Positions 18,866 through 27,680 of a stretch of 43,867 nucleotides of DNA are shown here, piece by piece. Under the pieces are notes generated by a model. It saw nothing but the letters and a program-made list of their open reading frames with translations. It ran no database searches and was not told the origin of the DNA. Origin of the DNA: Bacteroidota bacterium (GTDB lineage Bacteria; Bacteroidota; Bacteroidia; Flavobacteriales_D; Crocinitomicaceae); contig JAJRQQ010000070.1 of assembly GCA_024280155.1 (NCBI GenBank), positions 1-43,867 on the forward strand, read 5' to 3'. Each line of letters begins with the position of its first letter. The first letter of the stretch is position 1. Position numbers and translations under genes: made by a program.

Positions 18866-19705
18866 CTAATTATCAAACTTAGCTTTGAGTGACATGTCTA
18901 AACTTTGGAAACTATGTGTCAATGCGCCAACAGAAATGTAATCAACGCCTGTCTCTGCGTATGAGCGTATCGTGTCAAGTGTAATACCACCTGACGCTTC
19001 TACCTCATACATTTTAGGAATAATTTTCAATGACTCAATGATTCTTTCTGGAGAGAAATTATCCAGCATAATTCTATCGACTTTACCAATTTCAAGAACT
19101 TCTGCCAATTCTTTCTCGTTTCTAACTTCAATTTCAATTTTCAAATCTTTCCCCGTAGAAGCGAGGTAATCATTGGCGCGTTGAATAGCGTTTTTAATGC
19201 CACCGGCATAATCTACATGATTGTCTTTTAACATAATCATATCGTATAATGCAAATCGATGATTATGCCCCCCTCCTATTCGTACTGCCCATTTCTCCAT
19301 GTAACGAATACCCGGTGTTGTTTTTCGTGTATCCAACAATTTTACATCTGTACCTTTAATTAAAGAAACAATTTCATTGGTTTGGGTAGCTATTCCACTC
19401 ATTCTTTACATAAAATTGAGGATTAAACGTTCTGTAGTGAGGATAGAACGAGAATTTCCTGAAACTTCAAAAGCAATATCGCCATATTTCACGTGCTCAC
19501 CATCTTGGATGAATACATTAACCTTTAAATCTGGGTCAAATGTGTGAAAGATTTTCTGAGCTAACTCAACTCCTGCGATAATACCAGTATCTTTTACCAA
19601 TAATTTAGCAACACCTTGTGCGTTTTCAGGAACACATGATAATGTAGAATGATCACCGTCTCCGATGTCTTCTTTTAAAGCGTTTTGTATTATTTCTTCA
19701 ATCAT
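18866..19705 (-). CDS. nadC: Nicotinate-nucleotide pyrophosphorylase (quinolinate phosphoribosyltransferase), interrupted by an in-frame TAA
   Basis: The two halves are in the same frame and are separated only by a TAA at 19406-19408. The family sequence at this point is normally LNFxQRMSGIAT; here it reads LNFM-stop-RMSGIAT, so a CAA glutamine codon has become TAA. The rest is intact: EDIGDGDHST at the N-terminus, KLLDTRKTTPGIR and GGGHNHRFALYDMIMLKDNH (phosphate and substrate binding), DRIMLDNFSPE, and the closing VEASGGIT and DYISVGALTHS. The enzyme makes nicotinate mononucleotide from quinolinate in de novo NAD synthesis. The start at 19705 (MIEEIIQNALKEDIG) matches the usual N-terminus. 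Either a sequencing error or a real nonsense mutation; if real, the gene is broken. Confidence 0.88.
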
Positions 19706-19766
19706 AAGGTAAAAGTAAGGAAAAGATTTGTTTCCACAGTCAAACAAAAAACGAGAATACAGTGAG

Positions 19767-20150
19767 TTAGTCTTTTTCGATTGTTAAGCTTTCAATCTGG
19801 AATATTTCTCCGATTTTCTTAAAATGGATTGTAACACGGAATTCTTCGCCTTTACTAATATACTTCCCGATAGCAAAAGAACCATCTGCGCTTTCTTTAC
19901 TCTTAAAATGAAACGTAAACTGGTTTCCTGGTTTTCTATGAAAAAAATCTCTTAATACTAAATTGGCTTGAGATTTTGAATAGACTCCTTCCTTTCCAAG
20001 AATATTTACTAGCATTTTGTCTTTTCCAAAGGAAACAATTTCCTTCGCTTGATTTAATTTAAAAGCCTTCTCAATATTGGTGTAAGGCACATTGATTTGA
20101 GAATGCAGCGTAAGAGAAAATAACAAGAAGATAGCGAGTAAAAATTTCAT
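19767..20150 (-). CDS. DUF4783 family secreted protein
   Basis: The 127-residue protein has a signal peptide (FLLAIFLLFSLTLHS) and an NTF2/cystatin-like small domain with ANLVLRDFFHRKPGNQFTF and HFKSKESADGSFAIGKY, the pattern of the Bacteroidota-specific DUF4783 family. No catalytic residues are evident and the function is unknown. The order rlmH, DUF4783, nadC on one strand is a conserved neighbourhood in Bacteroidota, which supports the identification. Confidence 0.8.
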   Translation of the reverse strand: MKFLLAIFLLFSLTLHSQINVPYTNIEKAFKLNQAKEIVSFGKDKMLVNILGKEGVYSKSQANLVLRDFFHRKPGNQFTFHFKSKESADGSFAIGKYISKGEEFRVTIHFKKIGEIFQIESLTIEKD

Positions 20151-20268
20151 AGCTTTATTTGTTATTTGCTAATTTACAAAATTAATGCCTGATTGACATG
20201 AAATAGAAGATTTTTTTTAGATCCTTGGAGGGAATATTGAATAGAGAGAAGAAACTGGAGAAAAAAAC

Positions 20269-20741
20269 TTATTGATGATGATACGGCTGTCCTTTGAGAA
20301 TTGTAAATGAGCGATAAATTTGTTCCAAAAAAATAAACGCACCATTTGATGAGAAAATGTCATTTGGGATAATGCAATTTTTGATTGTGCTTTTGCATAG
20401 ACCTCATCAGAAAACCCATAAGCTCCACCAATGACAAAGACAATTGCTTTCCCTCCTGCGTTCATTCGTTTTTGCATGAATTTAGAAAAACCAACTGAAT
20501 CAAATTCTCGACCGTTTTCATCGAGAAGAATGAGATAATCCGCATTCTCGACTTTCGAGAGAATTAAATTGCCTTCTTGCTTTTTTATCTCTGTCTTAGA
20601 CATGTTTTTGGCATTCTTCAACTCGGGAATTTCAATTTTCTCTACAGAATTGTAATGCTTTAAACGTTTGAGATATTCATTCTCTCCTTCTATTAAATAT
20701 GAAGATGTTGTTTTTCCAACGCAGATTAATTTAATTTTCAT
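20269..20741 (-). CDS. rlmH: 23S rRNA (pseudouridine1915-N3)-methyltransferase, frameshifted as read
   Basis: The protein begins MKIKLICVGKT and contains the SPOUT-fold knot motifs YLILLDENGREFDS and AIVFVIGGAYGFSDEVY. The frame breaks in the seven-A run at 20327-20333 (plus strand). Restoring one base gives SHQMVRLFFLEQIYRSFTILKGQPYHHQ and a TAA at 20269-20271, the almost universal RlmH ending, for 157 residues, exactly the family length. RlmH methylates pseudouridine 1915 in helix 69 of 23S rRNA in assembled ribosomes. As read, the shifted tail would wreck the C-terminal knot, so a sequencing error is likely. Confidence 0.93.
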
Positions 20742-20751
20742 TGCAAGCGAC

Positions 20752-21089
20752 TTACATCATTATATATTTCTTACTTTTCTTCCTCCACTCAGCGTCGTAT
20801 TTACTTTTTACCATAAATATAATGATGTCTGCTTGGTATTTAGAATCAACAAAGTAGATTTTCTTGTCTGCGTCGTATTTGCTTTTCACAAAAAACCACA
20901 ACCCAGAATTACCTACAGCATCGTATTTTGATTTACATTTAAAACCCATAAATCAGCATCATACTTGTTCTCAGTTACATAAACTTTTACATCCGCATCG
21001 TATTTACTATCTGAAGAATAGATTTTCTGCGCAGACAATGTCGATGATAAACAAAATAGAATGGCGAACAACAATAATACTTTTTTCAT
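20752..21089 (-). CDS. DUF6150-type secreted repeat protein (SKYDAD repeats), frameshifted as read
   Basis: From the ATG at 21089 the protein reads MKKVLLLFAILFCLSSTLSAQ, a signal peptide, then short repeats built on (S/N)KYDAD. The frame is lost at the A-run 20941-20944 (plus strand). One added base restores LWVFKCKSKYDAVGNSGLWF and continues through SKYDADKKIYFVDSKYQAD to a TAA at 20752, about 112 residues in total. Six copies of the KY(D/Q)A motif are visible, spaced about 10-22 residues apart. This is the pattern of DUF6150 proteins, small predicted envelope or secreted beta proteins of unknown role. It is directly upstream of rlmH and may be co-transcribed. Confidence 0.72.
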
Positions 21090-21285
21090 GATTGACTTTT
21101 TTGTAAAAATAATATTATTGCCTGAGAAAAACTAATCAGTTTGTTGAAAGAATAGAGATGACAGGAAAAGGAATTAAGGATTGAAAAAGTGTCACAGTCA
21201 ATGTTTGTCTCTTTAATTTACACTTCACATCCTCAGATAAACCTTCTTTTTTTGTGTAAAAACATTACTTTTCAAACAAACTTAG

Positions 21286-21315
21286 TTTGCCAGCAATGAA
21301 AAAATAGTATATTTA
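21286..21315 (+). promoter_or_regulatory. Bacteroidota-type promoter of the glycan-locus methyltransferase
   Basis: TTTG at 21286-21289 and TATATTTA at 21308-21315 are separated by 18 bases, matching the -33/-7 architecture of Bacteroidota promoters (the last base of the -7 box is A instead of G). The -7 box lies 18 bases before the TTG start at 21334, supporting that start. The rest of the 21090-21333 gap shows nothing I recognise. Confidence 0.55.
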
Positions 21316-21333
21316 CACCTAACTCAACCAAAA

Positions 21334-22200
21334 TTGGAACATACTACTTGTCTTATCTGTGATTCTTCAAATTTGAAAGAACTACCTGATTATTCGGATG
21401 CTTTTTTGACGAAATGTCAAGATTGTTCTTTTGTTTTTATTAAAAAGATTCCTAGTGAGGATGAATTATTTAATTTCTACGACAACAACTACGATAGAAC
21501 CGATTATTTTTCATCAATCACTATTAAGCGTTACAATGAATTATTAGATGGGTTTGAAAAATTTAGAAAAACGAATAATCTCCTCGATGTTGGTGCTGGA
21601 AATGGTTTTTTTCTAGAAATTGCCAAAGCAAGAGGTTGGAATGTTTATGGGACAGAATTAACCAATCAATCGGTTGAGGTTGGCGAAAGAAAAGACATCA
21701 ACATGAGAAAAGGTTGTCTGCATAATGTTGGATTTGAAGAAAATCAATTTGATGTCATCACCAGTTTTGAAGTGATAGAACATGTCAACAATCCTCAAAA
21801 ATTAATCAAAGAGATGCATCGTGTTCTTCGAGTGGGTGGAAAAGTATACATTACTACACCTAATTTCAATGCATTATTAAGGTATCGTTTAAAATCGAAA
21901 TATGATGTAATAGAATACCCGAATCATCTTTGCTACTTCACAAAAAAAACACTTCGAAAAGCGTTTTCTGATGCAGGGTTTGGTGTGACAAAAATCAAAA
22001 CGACTGGAATTAGCTTAACTCGAATTAAAACGAGCAAGGGAAAAAGTAATCAAGCGTATGTTTCTTAAACGTCTGATGATGAAATTCTACGACACAAAAT
22101 TGAAAATAATCGCTTTTTAGGTCTTGGAAAGAATGTTGTTAATTGGGGGTTGAATCTGCTTGGCGTTGGAGATAGTTTGAAAGGGGATTTTAGGGGATAG
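21334..22200 (+). CDS. Class I SAM-dependent methyltransferase with N-terminal zinc knuckle, interrupted by an in-frame TAA
   Basis: The N-terminus carries two CxxC pairs (CLIC and CQDC) forming a rubredoxin-like zinc knuckle. Then comes a Rossmann methyltransferase with motif I NLLDVGAGNGFFLEIA, the acidic GTELTNQS, and the post-I motif FDVITSFEVIEHVNNP. A TAA at 22066-22068 ends the frame after NQAYVS, but the same frame continues as TSDDEILRHKIENNRFLGLGK to a TAG at 22198-22200, giving 288 residues, a usual length for this family. The interruption is therefore probably a single-base change. Enzymes of this type sit in polysaccharide clusters and methylate sugars or lipid-linked glycans. 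Start is TTG 21334, the only sensible start after the promoter. Confidence 0.8.
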
Positions 22201-22273
22201 AGGATGAGAGTATTAGAATGTTAGAGCTTTTGAGATTTTAGTTTACTAGAGTTTTTTCATTACTTTTACTGTC

Positions 22274-24196
22274 ATGTGTGGAATAGCAGGTTTTATCGAT
22301 TTTAAAAAAGCTTCGTCGAGGGAGGTTTTAGTTGGGATGACGGACATTCTTCATCATCGTGGTCCTGATGGGGCTGATTATGATGTGATTGAATTAAGTC
22401 ATGCGAAAGTGGGGCTAGGTCATCGGCGATTATCTATTCTCGATTTATCTGAAGGAGCGAAACAACCGATGCACTACAAAGATTTTATCCTCTGCTTTAA
22501 TGGTGAAATCTATAATTTTAAAGAAATCAAAAAAGAATTGATTCAACTTGGTCATTCTTTTGATCTAGAATCGGATTCTGAAATGATTTTACATGCTTAC
22601 GAAGAATGGGGTGAAAAATGCCTCGATAAATTCATCGGCATGTTTGCTTTTGTGATTTTGAACACTAAAACGCAACACTTTTTTTGTGCTAGAGATCGAA
22701 CAGGTGTTAAACCTTTCTTTTACTTTCTTGAAGATGGTTTGTTCTTGTTTTCTTCAGAATTGAAATCTTTTCATCAGCATCCTAAATTCTCCAAAAGAAT
22801 AGATAAAAATGCGGTTGCTGCTTACATGCAATATGGAAATGTTCCTACACCTCATTGTATTTTTGAGAATGCCAAAAAATTATCACCGGGACATTATTTT
22901 AACCTAGATCTTTCTCATTCTCCGAATAAAATAGACGAAATTACTCCTGTGCAATACTGGAATGTTTACGACTTCTACAATTCTCCAAAGCTAACTCTCA
23001 ACTATGAGGATGCTAAAATTGAAACTGAGAAAATCTTGCAATCTTCTTTTGAATACCGAATGGTTTCTGATGTTCCCGTAGGCGTTTTCTTAAGTGGAGG
23101 TTACGACAGTGCTTGTGTTACGGCTCTGCTACAGAAAGATAGAACGGAAAAATTAAAAACTTTCACTATTGGTGTTCCTGACATTGGTTTGAATGAAGCA
23201 CCTTACGCCAAAGACATTGCGAAACATTTAGGAACTGAACATACGGAAATCAATTGTACAGAAAAAGAAGCAATCGATATGATTCCTGATTTGCCTTTTT
23301 TCTTTGATGAACCTTTTGCCGATTCCAGTGCTATCCCAACAACTTTAGTCAGTAAAATGGCGAGAGAACAGGTTACTGTTGCGTTAAGTGCGGATGGTGG
23401 GGATGAAATTTTTGCAGGATACAATCGCTACGATTACATGATGCGCTACGGAAAGAAATTGAACAGCATTCCTGGGTTTGCACGAAAATCAATGGTGGGA
23501 ATAATGAAGTCTATTTCTTCTGACCGTATTCCTATTCTAAAGAACAAATACAACTTCCACAACCGATACGAGAAATTGAAAAATGTTCTATACGACCCAT
23601 CGGATGAGAATATTATGTTGAGCTTAAGTCAACAGTTTACCAACGACCAGATGAAAGATTTTATGGCGGTGAAATTTGACGAATTAAAAACGGCATACAA
23701 CAGCAAAGAATTAATCAACGGAACTCCTCTTTCGTATATGCAAGCCATCGATTACCAGACTTATTTGGTGGATGACATTCTCCAAAAGGTTGACCGTGCA
23801 ACAATGACGCATAGTTTAGAGGGACGTGAACCGTTTTTAGATCATCGCATTATAGAATTTGCGGCAAAATTACCCGATGAATATAAATACCACAACGGTG
23901 TGAAGAAAAGAATTGTTCGTGATATCGTGCATCAATACATTCCACAAGAAATGATGGACCGACCGAAAATGGGGTTCGCTATTCCGATTGCCAACTGGTT
24001 GCAAAATGAATTGAAAGATCTAGTGGAAGAATACATTTGTGAATCAAAAATCAAAGAGCAAGGTTTTTTTAATTGGAACTACATTGAACGGTTGAAAAAT
24101 GATTTCTACAACGGCAAAAAAGAATACGATACGAAGATTTGGTATGTGTTGATGTTTCAGATGTGGTTGCTTCGACAGGCTCAGCAACCAATCTGA
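22274..24196 (+). CDS. asnB: Asparagine synthase (glutamine-hydrolysing), AsnB type
   Basis: The 640-residue protein starts MCGIAGFIDF, exposing Cys2 as the class II glutaminase nucleophile. The glutaminase domain contains HHRGPDGADY, GHRRLSILDLS and FNGEIYNF; the synthetase domain (from about residue 245) has the ATP-pyrophosphatase loop VFLSGGYDSACVTALL and ALSADGGDEIFAGYNRY. AsnB homologues inside surface-glycan clusters often amidate uronic acids rather than aspartate, and here a uronyl C5-epimerase-like gene lies downstream in the same cluster, so a sugar-amidating role is plausible. The last eight codons (RQAQQPI-stop) are encoded by the first unit of a 25-bp tandem repeat, an unusual C-terminus. 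Confidence 0.9.
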   Translation: MCGIAGFIDFKKASSREVLVGMTDILHHRGPDGADYDVIELSHAKVGLGHRRLSILDLSEGAKQPMHYKDFILCFNGEIYNFKEIKKELIQLGHSFDLESDSEMILHAYEEWGEKCLDKFIGMFAFVILNTKTQHFFCARDRTGVKPFFYFLEDGLFLFSSELKSFHQHPKFSKRIDKNAVAAYMQYGNVPTPHCIFENAKKLSPGHYFNLDLSHSPNKIDEITPVQYWNVYDFYNSPKLTLNYEDAKIETEKILQSSFEYRMVSDVPVGVFLSGGYDSACVTALLQKDRTEKLKTFTIGVPDIGLNEAPYAKDIAKHLGTEHTEINCTEKEAIDMIPDLPFFFDEPFADSSAIPTTLVSKMAREQVTVALSADGGDEIFAGYNRYDYMMRYGKKLNSIPGFARKSMVGIMKSISSDRIPILKNKYNFHNRYEKLKNVLYDPSDENIMLSLSQQFTNDQMKDFMAVKFDELKTAYNSKELINGTPLSYMQAIDYQTYLVDDILQKVDRATMTHSLEGREPFLDHRIIEFAAKLPDEYKYHNGVKKRIVRDIVHQYIPQEMMDRPKMGFAIPIANWLQNELKDLVEEYICESKIKEQGFFNWNYIERLKNDFYNGKKEYDTKIWYVLMFQMWLLRQAQQPI

Positions 24197-24278
24197 AGAA
24201 GAAGCTCAGCAACCAATCTGAAGGAGAAGCTCAGTAAGTAATATGAAGGAGAAGCTCAGTAACCAACCTGAAAGAGAT
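24179..24278. repeat. Four tandem 25-bp repeats overlapping the asnB 3' end
   Basis: Units start at 24179, 24204, 24229 and 24254, each beginning GCTCAG and carrying AACCAATCTGAAGGAGAA-like sequence with a few differences. The first unit supplies the final codons and the TGA of asnB. The upstream TTCGACAGGCTCAG is the dispersed core repeat of this window, so the array probably arose by slippage from one dispersed copy. Confidence 0.85.
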
Positions 24279-24309
24279 AAATAACCATATGATAGGGACA
24301 GCAGGTAAT

Positions 24310-24372
24310 CTGAGTGCTTCGCCCTTCGACACGTTTCGATAAACTCAACGGAGTCAGCTCAGGGCTCAAGGT
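24310..24372. repeat. Dispersed TTCGACA...CTCAG repeat cluster
   Basis: CCCTTCGACACGTTTCGATA and the following AACTCAACGG...TCAGCTCAGGG are diverged members of the same dispersed family, with partly inverted arrangement. They lie directly before the 3' end of the minus-strand GIY-YIG gene and could act as its terminator. Confidence 0.55.
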
Positions 24373-24382
24373 TCTGGGGGAA

Positions 24383-24700
24383 TTATGGGGTTTTCCATTT
24401 CTTTTTAGTGTATGAAATTGATAATTGAGGTAATAAATTAGATTTGCCTGATATCAATGCTTCCTTTTTCTTTCTGCTCCAGCCTTGAATTTGTTTTTCT
24501 CTGTAAAAAGCTTCTGCTACATGCTTATGTTTTTCACAATACAATAATTCAATAGGTGGGTACTTTCTTGTGTGATTTGCTCCTTCTCCGTTTTTATGCT
24601 GTCGAATTCTACGTTCTAAATCTATTGTACTCCCTGTGTAATAGCTCCCATTACTGCATAATAATATATACATCCATCCAGGTTTCATGGAATTTTTCAT
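24383..24700 (-). CDS. GIY-YIG nuclease family protein (UPF0213/YhbQ-like)
   Basis: The 105-residue protein has GWMYILLCSNGSYYTGST (the GIY-YIG strands, here MYI and YTG), DLERRIRQHKNGEGANHTRKYPP with the conserved arginine and histidine, and YREKQIQGWSRKKKEALI, which contains the catalytic glutamate region. These small proteins are single-domain nucleases of unclear physiological role, numerous in Flavobacteriales. It points against the flow of the glycan locus and is bounded on both sides by arrays of the dispersed GACAAGCTCA repeat. A second start (Met5, 24688) is possible. Confidence 0.85.
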   Translation of the reverse strand: MKNSMKPGWMYILLCSNGSYYTGSTIDLERRIRQHKNGEGANHTRKYPPIELLYCEKHKHVAEAFYREKQIQGWSRKKKEALISGKSNLLPQLSISYTKKKWKTP

Positions 24701-24745
24701 TTTAAAGTGGTTTTGTAGATTAAGTTAGGGAAATAACCGGGTTTC

Positions 24746-24950
24746 GACAAGCTCAACCCTCATTTTTTTTCATATTTATTTTTCGTATGCCTTTTGAAAG
24801 ACAAGCTGAGCCCTCATTTTTTTTCATATTTATTTTTCGTTCACCATATAAACGACAAGCTCAACCCTCATTTTTTCTTATTTATTTTTCGTATACCTTT
24901 AGAAAGACAAGCTGAGTCCTGAGCCCTGAGCCTGTCGAAGGGCGAAAGAC
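24746..24950. repeat. Tandem array of about 54-bp units containing GACAAGCT(C/G)A
   Basis: GACAAGCT(C/G)A occurs at 24746, 24800, 24854 and 24906. The first three units continue with (A)CCCTCATTTTTT(TT)CATATTTATTTTTCG. The last is followed by GAGTCCTGAGCCCTGAGCCTGTCGAAGGGC, an inverted copy of the core. Spacings are 54, 54 and 52 bases. The array fills most of the 322-base gap between the GIY-YIG gene and the acyltransferase gene; a TATATTTA box at about 24983-24990 is the likely promoter of the latter. Confidence 0.85.
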
Positions 24951-25022
24951 AACTTCCTTTATCCTTTACTCTATTTTTTCATTATATTTACGAAAAAAAC
25001 TTGTGCAAAGATTTCTTTTGTT

Positions 25023-26153
25023 ATGACAAAAAAGAAAATATATTTCGAAAACCTAAATGGACTACGTTTTTTATGTTTTCTTTCTGTTTTCTTTTATCAT
25101 AGCTTTTATCATGACGACCCATCTTTTGACGGAGATGTAACATTAAACTTTATTGAACGAAATATTTTTGGGAATGGAAATTTAGGTGTAAATTTCTTTT
25201 TTGTTTTAAGTGGTTTCTTAATTACCTACCTCCTTATTGAGGAACGAAAATTAATTGGAAAAATTGACATTAAAAACTTCTGGATACGCCGATTGCTTAG
25301 AATTTGGCCTTTGTATTTTGCTTGTGTAGCTATCGGTTTTATTGGATTCCCTATTCTTAAACAACTTATAGGTCAAACATCCAACGAAACAGCAAGCTTA
25401 TTATCCTTCCTAACATTTACAAGTAATTTTGACATGATTAAAAATGGACTCCCTGACGCTTCAATTCTTGGGGTCTTATGGAGCATTGGTGTAGAAGAAC
25501 AGTTTTATTTAATCTGGCCTATTATTTTAAGCTTATTTCCAATTAAAAAATATTGGATTCCTTTTTCAATCATTATTATTGCATCCCTAACATTTAGGCA
25601 TTTTAATGATTCTTATATGATGAATGAATATCACACCCTGTCGTGTATTGGCGACATGACAATAGGAGCTTTTGCTGCATGGGGAATAATTCAACATGCA
25701 ACATTTAAAAAAACAATCACTAACCTAAATAAAGTAAGTATTGCAACAATCTATATTATATTCGGTTTAATTTACTCTTTTAGAGATGAAGTATTTTTGC
25801 AAAATCATAGTGTACGTATTTTTGAACGACTATTTATTGCAATTATCATCATATTTATAATTCTAGAACAAAATTATTCTAAAAATTCCTTTTTTAAAAT
25901 GTCTAGTTTTAAAAACATATCTAAACTAGGTGAAATAACGTATGGTTTATACAGCCTCCATTTCATAGGAATTCTCATTGCCATTAAAATAACGAACCTG
26001 ATTTTTGAACAAGAACAGCTTTGGCATATTATTATATTAGACACTATTTTAGCATTCACTTTTTCAATTTTCATAGCTAAAATCAGCTATCATTATTTTG
26101 AAAAACCTTTTTTAAGAATTAAAGAAAAGTTCTCGTATTTCAAAATGAAATAA
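25023..26153 (+). CDS. Acyltransferase-3 family membrane protein (OafA-like)
   Basis: The 376-residue protein has about ten membrane helices and the motif series of this family: GLRFLCFLSVFFYHSF with the catalytic-type histidine, LGVNFFFVLSGFLITYLL, WIRRLLRIWPLYFA, LWSIGVEEQFYLIWP, and the C-terminal YHYFEKPFLRIKEK. Members O-acetylate or otherwise acylate lipid-linked glycans on the inner membrane. It has no extra SGNH domain. It opens the plus-strand glycan block downstream of the repeat array, 33 bases before the Wzy-like gene. Confidence 0.88.
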   Translation: MTKKKIYFENLNGLRFLCFLSVFFYHSFYHDDPSFDGDVTLNFIERNIFGNGNLGVNFFFVLSGFLITYLLIEERKLIGKIDIKNFWIRRLLRIWPLYFACVAIGFIGFPILKQLIGQTSNETASLLSFLTFTSNFDMIKNGLPDASILGVLWSIGVEEQFYLIWPIILSLFPIKKYWIPFSIIIIASLTFRHFNDSYMMNEYHTLSCIGDMTIGAFAAWGIIQHATFKKTITNLNKVSIATIYIIFGLIYSFRDEVFLQNHSVRIFERLFIAIIIIFIILEQNYSKNSFFKMSSFKNISKLGEITYGLYSLHFIGILIAIKITNLIFEQEQLWHIIILDTILAFTFSIFIAKISYHYFEKPFLRIKEKFSYFKMK

Positions 26154-26186
26154 ACGACGTATATTTACCAAAAATAATTTTCGAAT

Positions 26187-27572
26187 TTGGACAATTCTTT
26201 TACATTAACTTTTGACCATGTTTCTATAAGCATAATAGATGTTTTTTGGAGTATTCTGTTCATTATTTTTATACTTGTTCTTAGTAGTTCGAAAAAGAAC
26301 AAAATGATTTCCATTCAAGGCAATAAGCATTACAAATACTATCTTTACAACGTATATTTTAAATTATCATTTGCGCTAATTTTTGTTACAATATACTTGT
26401 TTATGTATGGAGGTGGAGATACAACAGCCTATTATAACGGCGCTGCCAATCTGAACAACTTATTCTGGGAGTCTCCAGGCGATTACTGGAAAGAAATGCT
26501 TATGACTCCTGGTAGAGGACTACAAGTCCTTCATTTTAATGCCGAAACTGGCTACCCACCTACTTGGATTTACTACGACCCAAACAGTTTTTTCATTAGT
26601 AAAATTCTCTCTGTTTTTATGCTTTTTTTGGGACAAAGTTATTTACTCTTGTCCTTGTTTTTAGGTTGGTTATTAGCAAAAGCATCTTGGAAAATCTATG
26701 AATTAGTTCTCTATTATAAAATTACTTCTGAATGGCTTGGAGCAATCTCTGTGCTGTTCATACCTTCTGTGGCTTTTTGGTGTTCAGGGGTTTCTAAAGA
26801 CACCATTATTCTTTTGTCTGTTTTTTACATCTTACACCATACCTTTGCCATTGCCAACAAAACAAGTGAAAACAACAAGTGGAGTATCTTCATGATTTTA
26901 CTTTCATTCTTTGTTCTTCTGCATACACGCTCTTTTATGGCTTTTACCGTTGCTGGCCCTTTGTTTATCGCATTTAGTACACGAATTGTCAAGAAATATC
27001 AAGACTCTCCATTCATTGCCAACATGATGAAACTCTTGATTATAGGTGTTAGTGGTATTGGTTTTTTATTCGTTTTAAGCTTTCAAGGTGAAGAGATTGC
27101 TAAAGTAACTGGAAAATATATCAACGAAGCACAAGTACAGCAATTAGACTTTCAACAGAATGCTATCTATGGTTTAAAGAAATATGACTTAGGCATAACT
27201 GACTTCACTCCTATTGGAATGATGAAAACAGCTCCTTTAGCAATATTAACTGCTTTTTATCGACCGGGAATCTGGGAAGCAAGAAGTCCTTTATTATTAA
27301 TTAGCGGACTTGAAACAACCGTTTTCATCTACTTGACTTTTTATTTTTTCTTCAAAGGAAAGTTTTTTGAGAAAATAAAGATTATTCAGAACAATGAATT
27401 ATTAATGTTTAGTATTACATTCGCATTAATACTTGGGTTCTTTGCTGGTTTCACTTCTATATTGTTTGGGGTGCTGGTTAGAATCAAAGCGCCATTATTG
27501 CCATTTTTATTGATGGTATTGACGGTTCGGTCAGTTAAAAAACATACATCATCATCAACTTTCATCCCCTGA
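26187..27572 (+). CDS. Multi-pass membrane protein, putative glycan polymerase (Wzy-like) or GT-C protein
   Basis: The 461-residue protein has about 11 hydrophobic helices. A large early loop (about residues 75-130) is rich in aromatic and acidic residues (YGGGDTTAYYNGAANLNNLFW, GYPPTWIYYDPNSF). Helix five carries SVAFWCSGVSKDTIILLS, a conserved-looking block in Bacteroidota glycan clusters. The charge pattern and loops resemble O-antigen polymerases or GT-C glycosyltransferases, but no family-defining motif is certain. It is the only polymerase-like candidate in the locus, which also carries a Wzx flippase. The start is TTG at 26187, 19 bases after a TATATTTA box at 26160-26167. Confidence 0.6.
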   Translation: MDNSFTLTFDHVSISIIDVFWSILFIIFILVLSSSKKNKMISIQGNKHYKYYLYNVYFKLSFALIFVTIYLFMYGGGDTTAYYNGAANLNNLFWESPGDYWKEMLMTPGRGLQVLHFNAETGYPPTWIYYDPNSFFISKILSVFMLFLGQSYLLLSLFLGWLLAKASWKIYELVLYYKITSEWLGAISVLFIPSVAFWCSGVSKDTIILLSVFYILHHTFAIANKTSENNKWSIFMILLSFFVLLHTRSFMAFTVAGPLFIAFSTRIVKKYQDSPFIANMMKLLIIGVSGIGFLFVLSFQGEEIAKVTGKYINEAQVQQLDFQQNAIYGLKKYDLGITDFTPIGMMKTAPLAILTAFYRPGIWEARSPLLLISGLETTVFIYLTFYFFFKGKFFEKIKIIQNNELLMFSITFALILGFFAGFTSILFGVLVRIKAPLLPFLLMVLTVRSVKKHTSSSTFIP

Positions 27573-27588
27573 TTTTTCTACTATAGAC

Positions 27589-27617
27589 TTGTAATTCCTA
27601 TTCTTTATGTATATTTG
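27589..27617 (+). promoter_or_regulatory. Bacteroidota-type promoter of the amino-sugar block
   Basis: TTG at 27589-27591 and a consensus TATATTTG at 27610-27617 are 18 bases apart, the best promoter match in the window. They lie in the 108-base gap before the LegB-type gene and probably drive the tightly packed genes from 27681 to 37850. Confidence 0.6.
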
Positions 27618-27680
27618 TCTGGAGTGTTTTTATATTTTTTATATTAAATATAAAAGAATATTCTCTATAAAACAACTATT

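Noticed and set aside
24746..24950. 54-bp array considered as a CRISPR or a coding repeat
   Set aside because: Units are contiguous and nearly identical throughout with no variable spacers, and no open frame crosses them.
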